This document shows, piece after piece, positions 53,101-61,958 of a DNA stretch of 64,000 bases. Source of the stretch: Paramesorhizobium deserti (GTDB lineage Bacteria > Pseudomonadota > Alphaproteobacteria > Rhizobiales > Rhizobiaceae); assembly GCF_001558695.1 (NCBI RefSeq), contig NZ_LNTU01000038.1, positions 186,001-250,000 of the forward strand. Reading direction: 5' to 3'. The notes under the pieces were generated by a model. That model searched no databases and was not told where the DNA came from. It worked only from the letters and a program-made list of their open reading frames with translations. Both the position numbers and the translations under genes were made by a program. The first letter of the stretch is position 1. The number at the start of each line of letters is the position of its first letter.

Positions 53101-55881
53101 AACTTCGCCAGTTATCTCTGGAACACTGGACGCGACATCTGGGTGGCGGATATGCGGACCAGCCCCGCCCATGCCACCGCAACGCAAGCCTGGAGTTTCG
53201 ATCAGATCGGGAAAGAAGACGTCAAGAAGGTCATCGAAACCGCGGCCGCCAACTCGGTGGATGGAAAGGTCGACGTGATTGCCCATTGCATGGGGGCGGT
53301 CGTCTTCAGCATTGCCGCGCTTGAAGGCAGGCTGAATGACCTTGTCGACCGTGTTGCCTTCACGCAGGTCGGGCCGCTTGTCGTCTTCACGCCGGCGAAT
53401 GTTTTTCGAGCCTATGCGATGCGCTATCTGATCGATTTCCTGCCGGACAAATATGAATTCAATCCCAAGAACCCGACCCTCGCCGACGATTTATGGGATC
53501 GGGTGCTTTCCACGCTGCCTTACCCGGTCGAAGAGTTCGATGTTGAAAATCCGGTCTGCCCCTGGAAGCGCACTCCCTGGACAAGAACGCGGCATCGCAT
53601 GGATGCGCTCTACGGTCGTGATTTCAACGTCGCCAATATGGAACCCGAGATGCTGCGGTTCATCGACGAGCATTTCGGCGCACTCAGCCTCAAGACGGTA
53701 GCAACCACGCTGCACTTCGTCAGATATGCCCTGATGACCAACCATGAGGGCCGAAACCTGCTCGTATCGCGCAGGAAATTTCGTGAGAATTGGGTCTTCC
53801 CCGCATTCAGCGTGCATGGCGCCGAAAACGGGCTCTCCCACGTTTCAACTGTCGATCGTATGCAAAAGATCCTGGATGATGCGGGTCGGGTCTATGTCGC
53901 GCCGTTCATTAATCCGGGAGCCGGCCATCAGGACGCGCTGGTCGGTACCAAGCGTCATGCGACCTTCCAGAAAATCCAACAGTTCTTGGATGCTGATATT
54001 CCGTCCCAGCCAACCGACGGAAACACGAAGAAAACCGCTTATCCGCCGTGGATCGGGCCGATCATCACCGAGGAGAGGCCAGATACGCCGGCGCTTGTGC
54101 TGCGGGTCGGGTCGTTGCCGTCTCACCGGATGGCGGACGGCGTGGTCATGCTGCGTGTCCAACAATCTGGCAATCAAATCCTTCGACCCGACAATCCCGC
54201 TTTGCCTTGGGATCTGGCATATATCATCGATCACATGGTGGTACACAGATCGGCAGCGCTGGAGAACGGAGGCTGGGATGCGTTCGAAGCGCCGCTTCCG
54301 ACGATCATGCCCGGCCATGATCCCGCTCATCCCGGCAACGCGCTGCTGGTCCTGATCGTCTATGACGAACCGAGCGAATTGTTTATTCCGGCCCGGGGTC
54401 TTTTCCGGGCAGTGGCAAGTGAGAGGCAGGTCTTCTGGTTCGACCCGATTGGCCACCGCGATGAAAAACCCGATAACTCGTTTCTGTTTGAGAGCTTTGA
54501 GCAGATGGCAGAGGCGACTTTCCGCGCTCTGGTGACGCCACGGCTTCATTCCATGTCCGACGACAAGGCAGAAACGAGGCAAGGGAGACTTGCCTATCGT
54601 GGTCTCGCCAAACTGAAGAGCGTCACGTTTGAACCTGATCCGCAGCCGGTTGCATCCGGCGGGTCATCCATGATGATGAATTTCGAACTGCCGGCAGGGC
54701 AGGGAACACTCGAACGTCTGATCGATATGGATCGCGACTTGTTGAACGGGGTGGTTCCCTACGATGCGCCGACCAATCCGCCCTCGGCGCCCATCGAGGC
54801 CGGCACCAGCTTTTCGCTCGCATCGTGCCAATATCCGGCCGGGTTCTTCGATGGGCCCGTCGCCGGCCGATCCTATGTTCGGATCGCCGAACACCTGCAG
54901 GGTACCGTGGGGATCAAGCCGCGCTTCATGTTGTTCGTGGGTGATCAGGTTTATGTCGATCCGACGGCGGGGCTATACGATCCGGCGAGTGAAGACGACC
55001 GCTATCGGCTGCCCTATGAGGCGTGGTTGAGACAACGGGACGTCCGCAACGCGCTGCGCCAGATCCCGTCGTTCATGCTGCTCGACGATCACGAGATCGT
55101 CGACAATTGGGAGCCGCTTTCGGACCCTGACGATGAAACGAACCAGGAGACGAAGAAAAGGGGTTTGGAGGCGTTCCAAAAATATCAGCGCGGTATCAGG
55201 CCGGGTCTCGAGGCTTTCGATTTCGACGGGTTTCATTTCTTCATGCTTGATACCCGAACCGAACGGACACATCGCAAGGTCGACAATCTGGCAAACGCGC
55301 ATTTGTTTGCGTCTGATCCGGCCCAGCCAAACAACACAATGGAGAGGTTGAAGGACTGGCTATCGACCGCACCGGGGCCGAAATTCGTCGTCACACCTTT
55401 GATGCTGCTGCCGCGTCATCGCCGGGCGGTGCAACGCGACCGGCGTCTAGATCCGGGAAATCTCAGCAGCCTGCATTCCGACGGTTGGGACGGATATCCG
55501 AACTCGTTGCGCGAGGTGTTGACGCACATCGCAACGAACCAGATTCACAATGTGGTCTTTCTATCCGGCGACGAACATCGAGGTTGCATCGCGACGATTG
55601 ACCTGCTCGATGCGGCCAACACTCCAGTTACCCGCATTCACTCGATCCATACCGCTGGGATGTATGCCCCTTATCCTTTTGCGAATAGTATCGACGAGGA
55701 GATCGTAGACAGTGAGACGATCGACATCGCGACTGCGTCCGGGAGCTTCAAATGCGTCGTCAACGCGACGCGGCCACCCCCCGGCGACGGCGCAACCTTC
55801 TTCTTCGTCCGCAAGGTCGGCGCCGACTGGAAACTGGATTGCGAATTCGCAGATGGATGGAGCCGGACGCTTACGCTGTGA
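50152..55881 (+). CDS. Three-enzyme fusion: GMC/cholesterol-oxidase-like oxidoreductase, alpha/beta hydrolase, PhoD-like phosphatase
   Basis: 1,909 residues, no signal peptide. Residues ~30-600 form a GMC flavoenzyme: FAD motif IIGSGYGGAVTA (GSGYGG at 41-46), a four-cysteine motif at 217, 220, 223 and 227 (KCTRCGDCATGCNFG), TVHPLGGCTMAE and a C-terminal ALGTNPALAISAVALRAAE block. About 610-945 is a linker region of unknown fold. About 955-1285 is an alpha/beta hydrolase (VVMLHGYSAGG) with Cys1046 at the nucleophile elbow (IAHCMGA) and a late histidine, His1259. About 1555-1880 is a PhoD-like metallophosphatase (SCQYPAGFFD, FVGDQVYVD, LLDDHEIVDNW, SGDEHRG). A sterol, terpenoid or lipid-like substrate is plausible. 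It is divergent from the cyclase regulator. Confidence 0.85.
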   Translation: MMGSGLDTDSRTAWISQGFERLIHRVRGAPAAVHFDVLIIGSGYGGAVTAATFAGRRQGNVPVRVGMLERGKEYLPGSFPTGLGELPRHIRRERNNEGLFDIRPGPEVTTIVANGVGGGSLINAGVMEIPSPSVFQKGWPNQLANLAGWHSFFDRASDLLGARVDGVPNTITAHADGLPQKFSAFKSMAPSNRFRPAAVTIAMAGSTSTGNVSLNKCTRCGDCATGCNFGAKNSLDVNLLVRAQQNGAEIFSGATVLNIEKDGAVGWIVNAVHTNATLRARDGEVLRIRARKVVLAAGTLGSNEILRRSHMMGLSIANEQLGERCSTNGDMLVVDYGTRAAVNSVADAAVQPSKRAVGPTITGVIDLRDTAGVLIEEMAVPASLRLAFTEIFATTNTLHGLDKIDWSTHRQGFPNDDAYAVPRKCIEHSALYAVMADDGAAGSMELDGAVSDDRDGIARIRWEKLPDLPIFDTQVDILTGLAKNSGGRIMANPLWKLLPSELTWLLREKRGPLTTVHPLGGCTMAETGSEGVVNHLGQVFSTGTSSAVHDGLVVLDGSIIPTALGTNPALAISAVALRAAEALALEWGYDVAPPAAPVAALVRPIFRSTDSAVPPAKTEVEVIERIVGPVRLKLKNGATGSYIVEMTLRFLPKALADLTPSIGGDPVLKVAADQSDPVARSAIRIFPRAEWEMLEKSWDPPGLREQKLDAIAHFSAPLTGGLRVFERQRSWALGRIGRAGKAWLFNRGLRDIYQAIVDGDGGPGPLARIKSGLAIASRSGEIRAFRYDLRIGIPDAGAKIALNGDHVVGTKTFTYARRGNPWRQLMEVALEQFPGLTGSTPHVLRLDLGYLARIGVPLFRITGQSDGIGAIGEQVTVLGYFLRLLLGQHIWSFRAPDKDVDPANDVIDFSPPATLQLPGGGSVTAQRIPIPMGSEKPNLGGGRVPGEVLITRYPHPGTIRRPVVMLHGYSAGGTTFAHHAVSPNFASYLWNTGRDIWVADMRTSPAHATATQAWSFDQIGKEDVKKVIETAAANSVDGKVDVIAHCMGAVVFSIAALEGRLNDLVDRVAFTQVGPLVVFTPANVFRAYAMRYLIDFLPDKYEFNPKNPTLADDLWDRVLSTLPYPVEEFDVENPVCPWKRTPWTRTRHRMDALYGRDFNVANMEPEMLRFIDEHFGALSLKTVATTLHFVRYALMTNHEGRNLLVSRRKFRENWVFPAFSVHGAENGLSHVSTVDRMQKILDDAGRVYVAPFINPGAGHQDALVGTKRHATFQKIQQFLDADIPSQPTDGNTKKTAYPPWIGPIITEERPDTPALVLRVGSLPSHRMADGVVMLRVQQSGNQILRPDNPALPWDLAYIIDHMVVHRSAALENGGWDAFEAPLPTIMPGHDPAHPGNALLVLIVYDEPSELFIPARGLFRAVASERQVFWFDPIGHRDEKPDNSFLFESFEQMAEATFRALVTPRLHSMSDDKAETRQGRLAYRGLAKLKSVTFEPDPQPVASGGSSMMMNFELPAGQGTLERLIDMDRDLLNGVVPYDAPTNPPSAPIEAGTSFSLASCQYPAGFFDGPVAGRSYVRIAEHLQGTVGIKPRFMLFVGDQVYVDPTAGLYDPASEDDRYRLPYEAWLRQRDVRNALRQIPSFMLLDDHEIVDNWEPLSDPDDETNQETKKRGLEAFQKYQRGIRPGLEAFDFDGFHFFMLDTRTERTHRKVDNLANAHLFASDPAQPNNTMERLKDWLSTAPGPKFVVTPLMLLPRHRRAVQRDRRLDPGNLSSLHSDGWDGYPNSLREVLTHIATNQIHNVVFLSGDEHRGCIATIDLLDAANTPVTRIHSIHTAGMYAPYPFANSIDEEIVDSETIDIATASGSFKCVVNATRPPPGDGATFFFVRKVGADWKLDCEFADGWSRTLTL

Positions 55882-55917
55882 CCTTTTGGGACGGGCGGTA
55901 TTGCTACCTTCCTCTTC

Positions 55918-56901
55918 TTACCCGTCAATCCATTCGAGCGCCACGCCTTGCGGGTCTGTCCAGGCGATGGGAACGCCATTATCGGAAAGCAGGAAGCGAC
56001 CCGGCGCCGGAGCCTTTCGGGTGCGATTGGAAATTTCCGGAAAGACGCGGGGTGACTCATTGGAAATCCAATGCTGGCAGAGGGACATTGCGCGCGCGGC
56101 GAAAGCATCTCTCTCGGCCTGATTTGCAATATAAGTCAGGACGGCCGTATGAAAGATGACAAGAGTGGCATCGGCCGGTGCCTCCTGGCAGAGCCTCTCC
56201 AGGTCATTTCCGATCAGATCGCCTTTTATGAGCCGCAGCTTCTGCGCCGCTGCGATGCGCAACCCCGCCCTTAAATTTGCCAGACGGTCCTCTTGTTCGG
56301 GCCAGACCAGTGTTTCCAGCCATGTGCATTGCGATGGATCAGCGGCATCGATCGGGTTGATATCCAATCCCGCGCGCCAGATAATTTGCGGCATCGCTGT
56401 AGGAATAGGTGCGGCTTGATTGAGAGAACAATTGAAAACAGGATAATTTAATTGTGGCTTGGCTGGGTAGATCGACCCGCGCCCGTAGTTGTAACCGTAG
56501 AGATCCGGAATAAGGCATAAGCCTGCAGACGCACCGACCTCGATCAACGCCAATGGCTGTGGCAGGTGAGTGAGCAAGGGCAATAAGACAGCGCACCGTG
56601 CAGGTTCGTTGGTTTGCGTCGAGCGTAACAGCATGACAGAACGCACCATATTGGAATGGGCCAAAAGCGTTCTACGAAAGTCTGGCCAATCCTTGGGAAT
56701 CCCGAACAGATGGCGTATGGCAGCAAACAGCAGGTTCGGTTGCTGCTTTTCCTTCGGCAATGTCATGAGGAATCCAATAGCGGTTCGGTCTTCCGCGACG
56801 CCCTGCGCCAGCGTCTCGTATAGCGATGAGCGGCCACGGGCCTCCTCTTCAGCAAATCTGGCGTAGCGAGCCGAAAGCTCGACTGCGTCCTGCTCGCTCA
56901 T
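55918..56901 (-). CDS. DUF2332 family protein
   Basis: 327 residues. Recognisable DUF2332 blocks are RYARFAEEEARGRSSLYETLAQGVAED near the N-terminus, PLALIEVGASAGLCLIPDLYGYNYG (a Rossmann-like, possibly SAM-binding loop), GLDINPIDAADPSQCTWLETLVWPEQ and LVIFHTAVLTYI. The fold looks like a methyltransferase, but the activity is unknown. It is convergent with the giant fusion gene, 36 bases apart. Two residues differ from a canonical SAM motif GxGxG (here GASAG). Confidence 0.8.
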   Translation of the reverse strand: MSEQDAVELSARYARFAEEEARGRSSLYETLAQGVAEDRTAIGFLMTLPKEKQQPNLLFAAIRHLFGIPKDWPDFRRTLLAHSNMVRSVMLLRSTQTNEPARCAVLLPLLTHLPQPLALIEVGASAGLCLIPDLYGYNYGRGSIYPAKPQLNYPVFNCSLNQAAPIPTAMPQIIWRAGLDINPIDAADPSQCTWLETLVWPEQEDRLANLRAGLRIAAAQKLRLIKGDLIGNDLERLCQEAPADATLVIFHTAVLTYIANQAERDAFAARAMSLCQHWISNESPRVFPEISNRTRKAPAPGRFLLSDNGVPIAWTDPQGVALEWIDG

Positions 56902-57104
56902 ATTTCACATCCATCGTAGTTTGATCTTTTGCGGCCATGGCTTGTTTAAAGCACGCTCAGGAAGGAAACAATAATCAGCCGTCACCTCGACGAAAACCAG
57001 CGATGAGGTGCCACGTCTGATGATGATCACCCTAGAGAATATTCGATGAGCCGAACCGGACGACAGTTACTGGCGATTCTGGTTGTTATGCAGAGTGGAA
57101 AATC

Positions 57105-57114
57105 TTGTATACAA
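57105..57114. promoter_or_regulatory. TTGTATACAA palindrome in a promoter region
   Basis: A perfect 10-bp palindrome of the kind bound by FCD-type GntR regulators. It lies 78 bases upstream of the exported alpha/beta-hydrolase gene, in the 290-base gap after the DUF2332 gene. No GntR gene is in the window. The rest of the gap shows nothing definite. Confidence 0.3.
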
Positions 57115-57191
57115 AAAAGTTGACTTTGCGCGCATGACAGATGATCTTACATACGAAATTTGCTGTGGAGCTGAATGAGGGAGGAACTCGA

Positions 57192-59132
57192 ATGGCCGGC
57201 AACTTCATGCGGCTGGTTGGCGTCGCGATACTGGCCGTATCCGCTACAGGAAGCGCGGCCGACGCAAAAATCATCGATTTTCGTATTCTTGAAACAATCA
57301 GCCCTGCCTTTGAAGGGACGGCTTTCGGCAAAGCAGGCGCCTATGAACGTATCGACGCGGTGGCGGAATTCGCCATCGATCCGAAATCCGAGCGCGGTCA
57401 AAAAATCGTCGATCTCGACAAGGCGCCTGTCGACGCCATGGGTATGGTCCGCTTTTCAACGGAAGTAACGATCTTGCGTCCCGTTGACGCGACAAAGAGC
57501 CAGGGCGTGCTTTTATATGAAGTCCCAAACCGTGGCAGAAATCTCTCTTTCACACTGATGAATCTCTCGGACACGTCCAGCTTGCCAAAGACGGTGGAGG
57601 ATCTGGGTGATGCCTACTTGATGAAGGAGGGCTATACGGTCGTCTGGAGTGGCTGGCAGACCGGCATTCCGGAAGATCTGGTAAACCTCTCTTTGCCCAA
57701 ATTGTCCGATGTTACGGGACTCTCGCGTGAGGAGTTCGTGTTCGACAAGGCCGAGCCCGTCAGCGTGGCGAAGCTGACTTATCCGGCAGCCGATTTCGAT
57801 CCCAAAAAAGCAACTTTGTCAGTGCGCCTGAGGGCGGAGGAGCCCCGCGCTGTCGCACCCGGTCTTTCATTCAGATATCTGTCACCGACATCGATCGAGA
57901 TCACCCGCCCGCAAGGGCTGGACGCGGGAGCGATCTTTGAGTTCACCTATCCGGCCAAGGATGCGGTGCCGGCCGGCTTGGCGTTTGCCGCGACGAGCGA
58001 TCTCGTTTCTTACCTGCGTGGCAATCCCGGGCACGATGCACCTGCGATCCTCACCGGGGTCAAGAGCACGATCGGTCTCGGCATCTCGCAGTCCGGCCGC
58101 TTTCTGCGCGATCTCATCTATCAAGGCTTCAATTCGGACGAACAGGGCACCCGGGTATTCGACGGTGCCATGGCACATATTGCCGGGTCACGGAAAAGCT
58201 TCACCAATTATCGCTTCGCACAAGCTGGCCGCTATTCGCGCCAGCATGAGGATCACGATTTTCCGGGTGACCAGTTTCCCTTTACCTATGCAGAAACAAC
58301 CGATCCGCTCAGTGGACGAAGCGGCAGTATTCTGAGTGCTTGCAGCACCAATGATACCTGCCCGAAGATCATGCATACGGATACCTCAACGGAGTTCTGG
58401 CAGGCGCGGGCCTCGCTCATCTCGACATCACCGACCGGCGAGCCGCTCCAGATGCCTGAAAATGTGCGCCTCTATTTCATTGCCGGAGCACCACACTTTA
58501 CGAGTTGGACGCCGCAAGGCGAGCAGGCATCGATATGCCGGTTTCCAGCTAATCCTCTGAGCTCTGCGCCGGTTATGCGCTCTCTGCTCGCCGCGATGCG
58601 TAGCTGGGTTCTCGATGGGAAAGACCCGCCTGCAAGCGTCTATCCTTCGGTGGCGGACGAAACGCTGGTGCCGTTAGACGAATTGAAGCTGCCCGTTTTT
58701 GGGCAAGACGCCTATACGCCGGTCTATAATGTCCTGAGGGTGCGTGACCATGATACCCTACCGCCCAAGGACGGCCCTTCCTATCCGGTTCTTGTGCCGC
58801 AGCTTGATGAAGATGGCATTCCCATCGGTGGCATCAAGGATCCGGCGGTCGCTGCTCCGCTCGGCACTTATTGGGGTTGGAACCTTCGCAAGGATGGTTT
58901 TGCTGGCGGCGATCTTTGTGGGCTGAATGGCAGCTACATTCCGTTGCCGATATCTGGCCAGGAAGCGAAAGGAGATAGCCGCAAACCGGTGGTCGACCGT
59001 TATCCCGACGCGGACGCGTATCTGAAGGCCCTTTCTGCGGCCAGCGACAAACTTATTGCCGCAGGAGTGATGCGCGCAGAAGATACCGACCTCATCCAGG
59101 AACGCGGCAGGGCAATGTTCCCACAGCAATAA
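57192..59132 (+). CDS. Exported alpha/beta-hydrolase domain protein (Abhydrolase_10-like)
   Basis: 646 residues. The ATG at 57192 has a GAGGGAGGAAC ribosome site and starts a clear Sec signal peptide (MRLVGVAILAVSATGSAADA); the frame is open 17 codons further upstream. The mature protein is a large hydrolase with a nucleophile motif GISQSGRFLRDLIY, an acidic and histidine-bearing C-terminal half (IAGAPHFTSW) and a final block ending RGRAMFPQQ. Proteins of this family are often annotated only as alpha/beta-hydrolase domain-containing, and the natural ester is unknown. It acts in the periplasm or outside. Confidence 0.85.
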   Translation: MAGNFMRLVGVAILAVSATGSAADAKIIDFRILETISPAFEGTAFGKAGAYERIDAVAEFAIDPKSERGQKIVDLDKAPVDAMGMVRFSTEVTILRPVDATKSQGVLLYEVPNRGRNLSFTLMNLSDTSSLPKTVEDLGDAYLMKEGYTVVWSGWQTGIPEDLVNLSLPKLSDVTGLSREEFVFDKAEPVSVAKLTYPAADFDPKKATLSVRLRAEEPRAVAPGLSFRYLSPTSIEITRPQGLDAGAIFEFTYPAKDAVPAGLAFAATSDLVSYLRGNPGHDAPAILTGVKSTIGLGISQSGRFLRDLIYQGFNSDEQGTRVFDGAMAHIAGSRKSFTNYRFAQAGRYSRQHEDHDFPGDQFPFTYAETTDPLSGRSGSILSACSTNDTCPKIMHTDTSTEFWQARASLISTSPTGEPLQMPENVRLYFIAGAPHFTSWTPQGEQASICRFPANPLSSAPVMRSLLAAMRSWVLDGKDPPASVYPSVADETLVPLDELKLPVFGQDAYTPVYNVLRVRDHDTLPPKDGPSYPVLVPQLDEDGIPIGGIKDPAVAAPLGTYWGWNLRKDGFAGGDLCGLNGSYIPLPISGQEAKGDSRKPVVDRYPDADAYLKALSAASDKLIAAGVMRAEDTDLIQERGRAMFPQQ

Positions 59133-59138
59133 GGGCGA

Positions 59139-59633
59139 TCATTTCTGATCCGGGTCTGTCTGCGATGGGGCGTCCTGTCTTGCAGCGAAATCCGACAAGA
59201 TGGCGCGCTGGCCCTTATGGATCCGGCGCTCGGCCTCGGTCAGCGAAAACCAGCCTGCTTTGTCAACTTCGGGAAATTCTTGGAACGATCCTGATCGTGG
59301 TGGCCATTCCATGCGGAACGTGTTGCTGGTGATCGCCGCGACATCGATTTCGGGATCAGCCTCGACTGCCCAGGCGATGACGATCTTGCCGCTGGGCTGC
59401 CTGTATTCATCCAGACGTTCGAAGCGCCCGTCGATTTCGACGCCGAGTTCCTCCCTGGTCTCGCGCCGCGCGGCCGTCAACTCGTCCTCTTCCTCATCGA
59501 TCAGGTCCTTCGGTATCGACCAGGCGGCTTCGTCCTTGCGCGCCCAGAATGGCCCGCCCGGATGGACGAGCAGCACCTCGTAGCCGCTTTCGACGCGGCG
59601 GTAGATCAACAATCCGGCGCTGCGTTCCGCCAT
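59139..59633 (-). CDS. Nudix hydrolase
   Basis: 164 residues. The Nudix box is recognisable as DLIDEEEDELTAARRETREELGV: the RETREELGV metal-binding helix is intact, but the first invariant glycine of Gx5Ex7REUXEExGU is aspartate here (IPKDLID). Members with the N-terminus SAGLLIYRR and WSIPKD hydrolyse nucleoside-diphosphate derivatives. Convergent with the exported hydrolase, 6 bases apart. Confidence 0.9.
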   Translation of the reverse strand: MAERSAGLLIYRRVESGYEVLLVHPGGPFWARKDEAAWSIPKDLIDEEEDELTAARRETREELGVEIDGRFERLDEYRQPSGKIVIAWAVEADPEIDVAAITSNTFRMEWPPRSGSFQEFPEVDKAGWFSLTEAERRIHKGQRAILSDFAARQDAPSQTDPDQK

Positions 59634-59688
59634 GCCGATTTTCTCGCTGAATTGCAGAGAGGAAGGGCCAATGATGGCCCTCCCGAGA

Positions 59689-61491
59689 TTATACGAAGCC
59701 CTTGGTCAACTCCAGCGCCTGGCGTTCGAACAAGCGGCGATAGACTCCGTTCTCGCGCCGGATGAGCTGCGCGTGATCGCCTTCCTCGATCACGCGGCCG
59801 CGATCGAAGACGAGCAGCCGGTCGAGCGAGCGCACGGTCGAGAGCCGATGCGCGATGACCAGCGTCGTCCGTCCGACCATCAACCGTTCCATCGCCTCCT
59901 GGATCAGCACCTCCGATTCCGAATCGAGGCTCGATGTCGCCTCGTCGAAGATCAGGACCGGCGCATCAGCCAGAAAGGCGCGGGCGATCGCGACCCGCTG
60001 GCGCTCGCCACCGGAAAGCTTGACACCGCGCTCGCCGACCAGCGTCGAATAGCCCTTGGGCAGGGCACTGATGAAATCGTGAGCGCTTGCAAGTCTTGCG
60101 GCATTCTCGATTTCGCGCATTGACGCGCCTGGCCGGCCATAGGCGATGTTCTCCGCCAGCGAGCGGTGGAACAGGATCGGCTCCTGCTGCACGATGGCGA
60201 TCTGGCCGCGCAGCGACGACTGCTCGACTTGCGCGATATCCTGACCGTCGATCAGGATGCGCCCGTCCGTGACGTCGTAAAGCCGCTGGATCAGCTTGAC
60301 GAAGGTCGTCTTGCCCGACCCCGAATGCCCGACGAGGCCGACACGCTGGCCCGCGGGGATCGTCAGCGAGAAGTTCCTGTAGAGCGGCGTGACATGGCCG
60401 CCATAGTGGAAGGTGACGTTCTCGAAATCGATACGGCCTTCCTCGATGGCGATCGGTCGCGCACCCCGTTGGTCCTCGATGCCGAGGGGCTGATCGTGGA
60501 TCTCGACCAGTTCCTCCATTTCGTTGACCGAGCGCTGGACATTGCGCACATGCATGCCGACATCGCGCAGATAGCCCTGCAGAACAAAGAAGGCCGTGAG
60601 CACGAAGGCAATATCGCCCGCGCTTGCGCGGCCGCTGCTCCACAGAACGATCGCGAAGCCGATCACCGCCGCACGCAGAACGAGCAGCGTCAGCCCTTGC
60701 ATGGTTCCGTTGATCGTGCCGCGCACCCAGGTGCGCCGCGTGCGGTGACGCCACTTCCCGACGACCCTGGCAAGACGCGCATCCTCGCGCATCTCCGCGC
60801 CAAAGGCCTTGACGACCGGATTGCACGAGACCGCGTCGGCGAGCGCGCCGCCGAGCCGCGTGTCCCAGGCATTCGCCAGGCTTGCGGCCGGCGCGACATA
60901 GCCGAGTGATAGCGCAACTGTCAGCGTGACATAGACGATCGAGCCGATGGCGATGATGAGGCCCATCATGGGCCAGTACCAGCCGAGCAGCAAGGTCGAA
61001 CCCACCAGCATGACCGCCGAGGGCAGCAGCGCCACGAGGATGGTGTCGTTCAGCAAGTCGAGCGCCCACATGCCGCGCGTGATCTTGCGCACCGTCGAAC
61101 CGGCGAAGCTGTTGGCATGCCAGTCGGTCGAGAAGCGTTGGACGCGATGGAAGGCGTCGGCGGCGATCTCCGACATCATTTTCAGTGTCAGATCGATGAT
61201 GCCGATGAAGGCGATGTGCCGCATCACAGTGGCGGCGCCCGAAAGGCCGAGCAGCACCAGAAAGGCGGTCACGGCCGCATTCCAGGCGATCTCGTCAGTG
61301 GCGGCACCGCGCGCCACGGCGTCAACCAGATGACCGGAATAAAGCGGCGTCAGCACGTCGGCCATTGTCGCGACGAGCACAGCGCCGACAATGACGGCAA
61401 GCCTTGCCGGCTGACGGCGCCAATGGACGCTCAGGAATCGAAACACATCGCGAAAGGCGTTGCCCCGCAGGGCATTGCGGAAGGAAGTCAT
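59689..61491 (-). CDS. ABC exporter, fused membrane and ATPase domains
   Basis: About 600 residues from the ATG at 61491; an in-frame GTG at 61512 would add seven. Six N-terminal membrane helices (MsbA/LmrA type I exporter fold) occupy about 30-330. The ATPase domain has Walker A GHSGSGKTT, Q-loop IVQQEPILF, signature [15 protein letters not shown], Walker B PVLIFDEATSSLD and H-loop VIAHRLSTVRS. It works as a homodimer in the inner membrane, exporting a lipid, drug or oligosaccharide. No neighbour defines the cargo. Confidence 0.92.
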   Translation of the reverse strand: MTSFRNALRGNAFRDVFRFLSVHWRRQPARLAVIVGAVLVATMADVLTPLYSGHLVDAVARGAATDEIAWNAAVTAFLVLLGLSGAATVMRHIAFIGIIDLTLKMMSEIAADAFHRVQRFSTDWHANSFAGSTVRKITRGMWALDLLNDTILVALLPSAVMLVGSTLLLGWYWPMMGLIIAIGSIVYVTLTVALSLGYVAPAASLANAWDTRLGGALADAVSCNPVVKAFGAEMREDARLARVVGKWRHRTRRTWVRGTINGTMQGLTLLVLRAAVIGFAIVLWSSGRASAGDIAFVLTAFFVLQGYLRDVGMHVRNVQRSVNEMEELVEIHDQPLGIEDQRGARPIAIEEGRIDFENVTFHYGGHVTPLYRNFSLTIPAGQRVGLVGHSGSGKTTFVKLIQRLYDVTDGRILIDGQDIAQVEQSSLRGQIAIVQQEPILFHRSLAENIAYGRPGASMREIENAARLASAHDFISALPKGYSTLVGERGVKLSGGERQRVAIARAFLADAPVLIFDEATSSLDSESEVLIQEAMERLMVGRTTLVIAHRLSTVRSLDRLLVFDRGRVIEEGDHAQLIRRENGVYRRLFERQALELTKGFV

Positions 61492-61512
61492 GGTGTCAGC
61501 CGGATGCGGCAC

Positions 61513-61928
61513 GCATCCGGTCCCAAATCAGAAATTCATGAAAAATGGCGCCGGACGCAAAACACGTCTTCAGGCGGTGCCGGTGTGATGCCAAGCGCAT
61601 CCCATATGGGAGGGGCTCGGGCGGCAGCTGCCTTGACGTTGCGGCGCGGTAATCGGCAGGTGGTGACCTAGCCGCGCATGCGCTTCAAGCCGCTGCCTTT
61701 ATGAGAAGAATAGAATGCTGGCATTCTTAGCCTCCCTTTGAAGGACAGAAACGGGAGGAACTTCATAACCGCGCAAAGTAATTTCGCCAAGTCCCCTTAT
61801 TTCTTTCCTCCTGGAGGTGTGATCCGGGTGCAACAGGTCGATCGAGTGTGGTGCTGCACCCGCATAAGTTGAATGGAGGTCGACCAATTTTGACTTGGAA
61901 GGCATCTGCGGCATGATACCGTGATACT
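61513..61928. other. Gap without a supported gene
   Basis: About 415 bases between divergent ABC exporter and S10 peptidase genes. A 71-codon minus-strand frame at 61699-61914 ends in a stretch (ITLRGYEVPPVSVLQ) slightly like the tail of a class III cyclase, but has no ribosome site or other conserved block. Nothing firm is seen. Confidence 0.4.
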
Positions 61929-61958
61929 ATGAAGCGATTTTTCCGTCCCGGAGGCATC

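Noticed and set aside
61699-61914. 71-codon minus-strand frame with a cyclase-tail-like end
   Set aside because: The resemblance is limited to a few residues, and no ribosome site or upstream cyclase remnant is visible.
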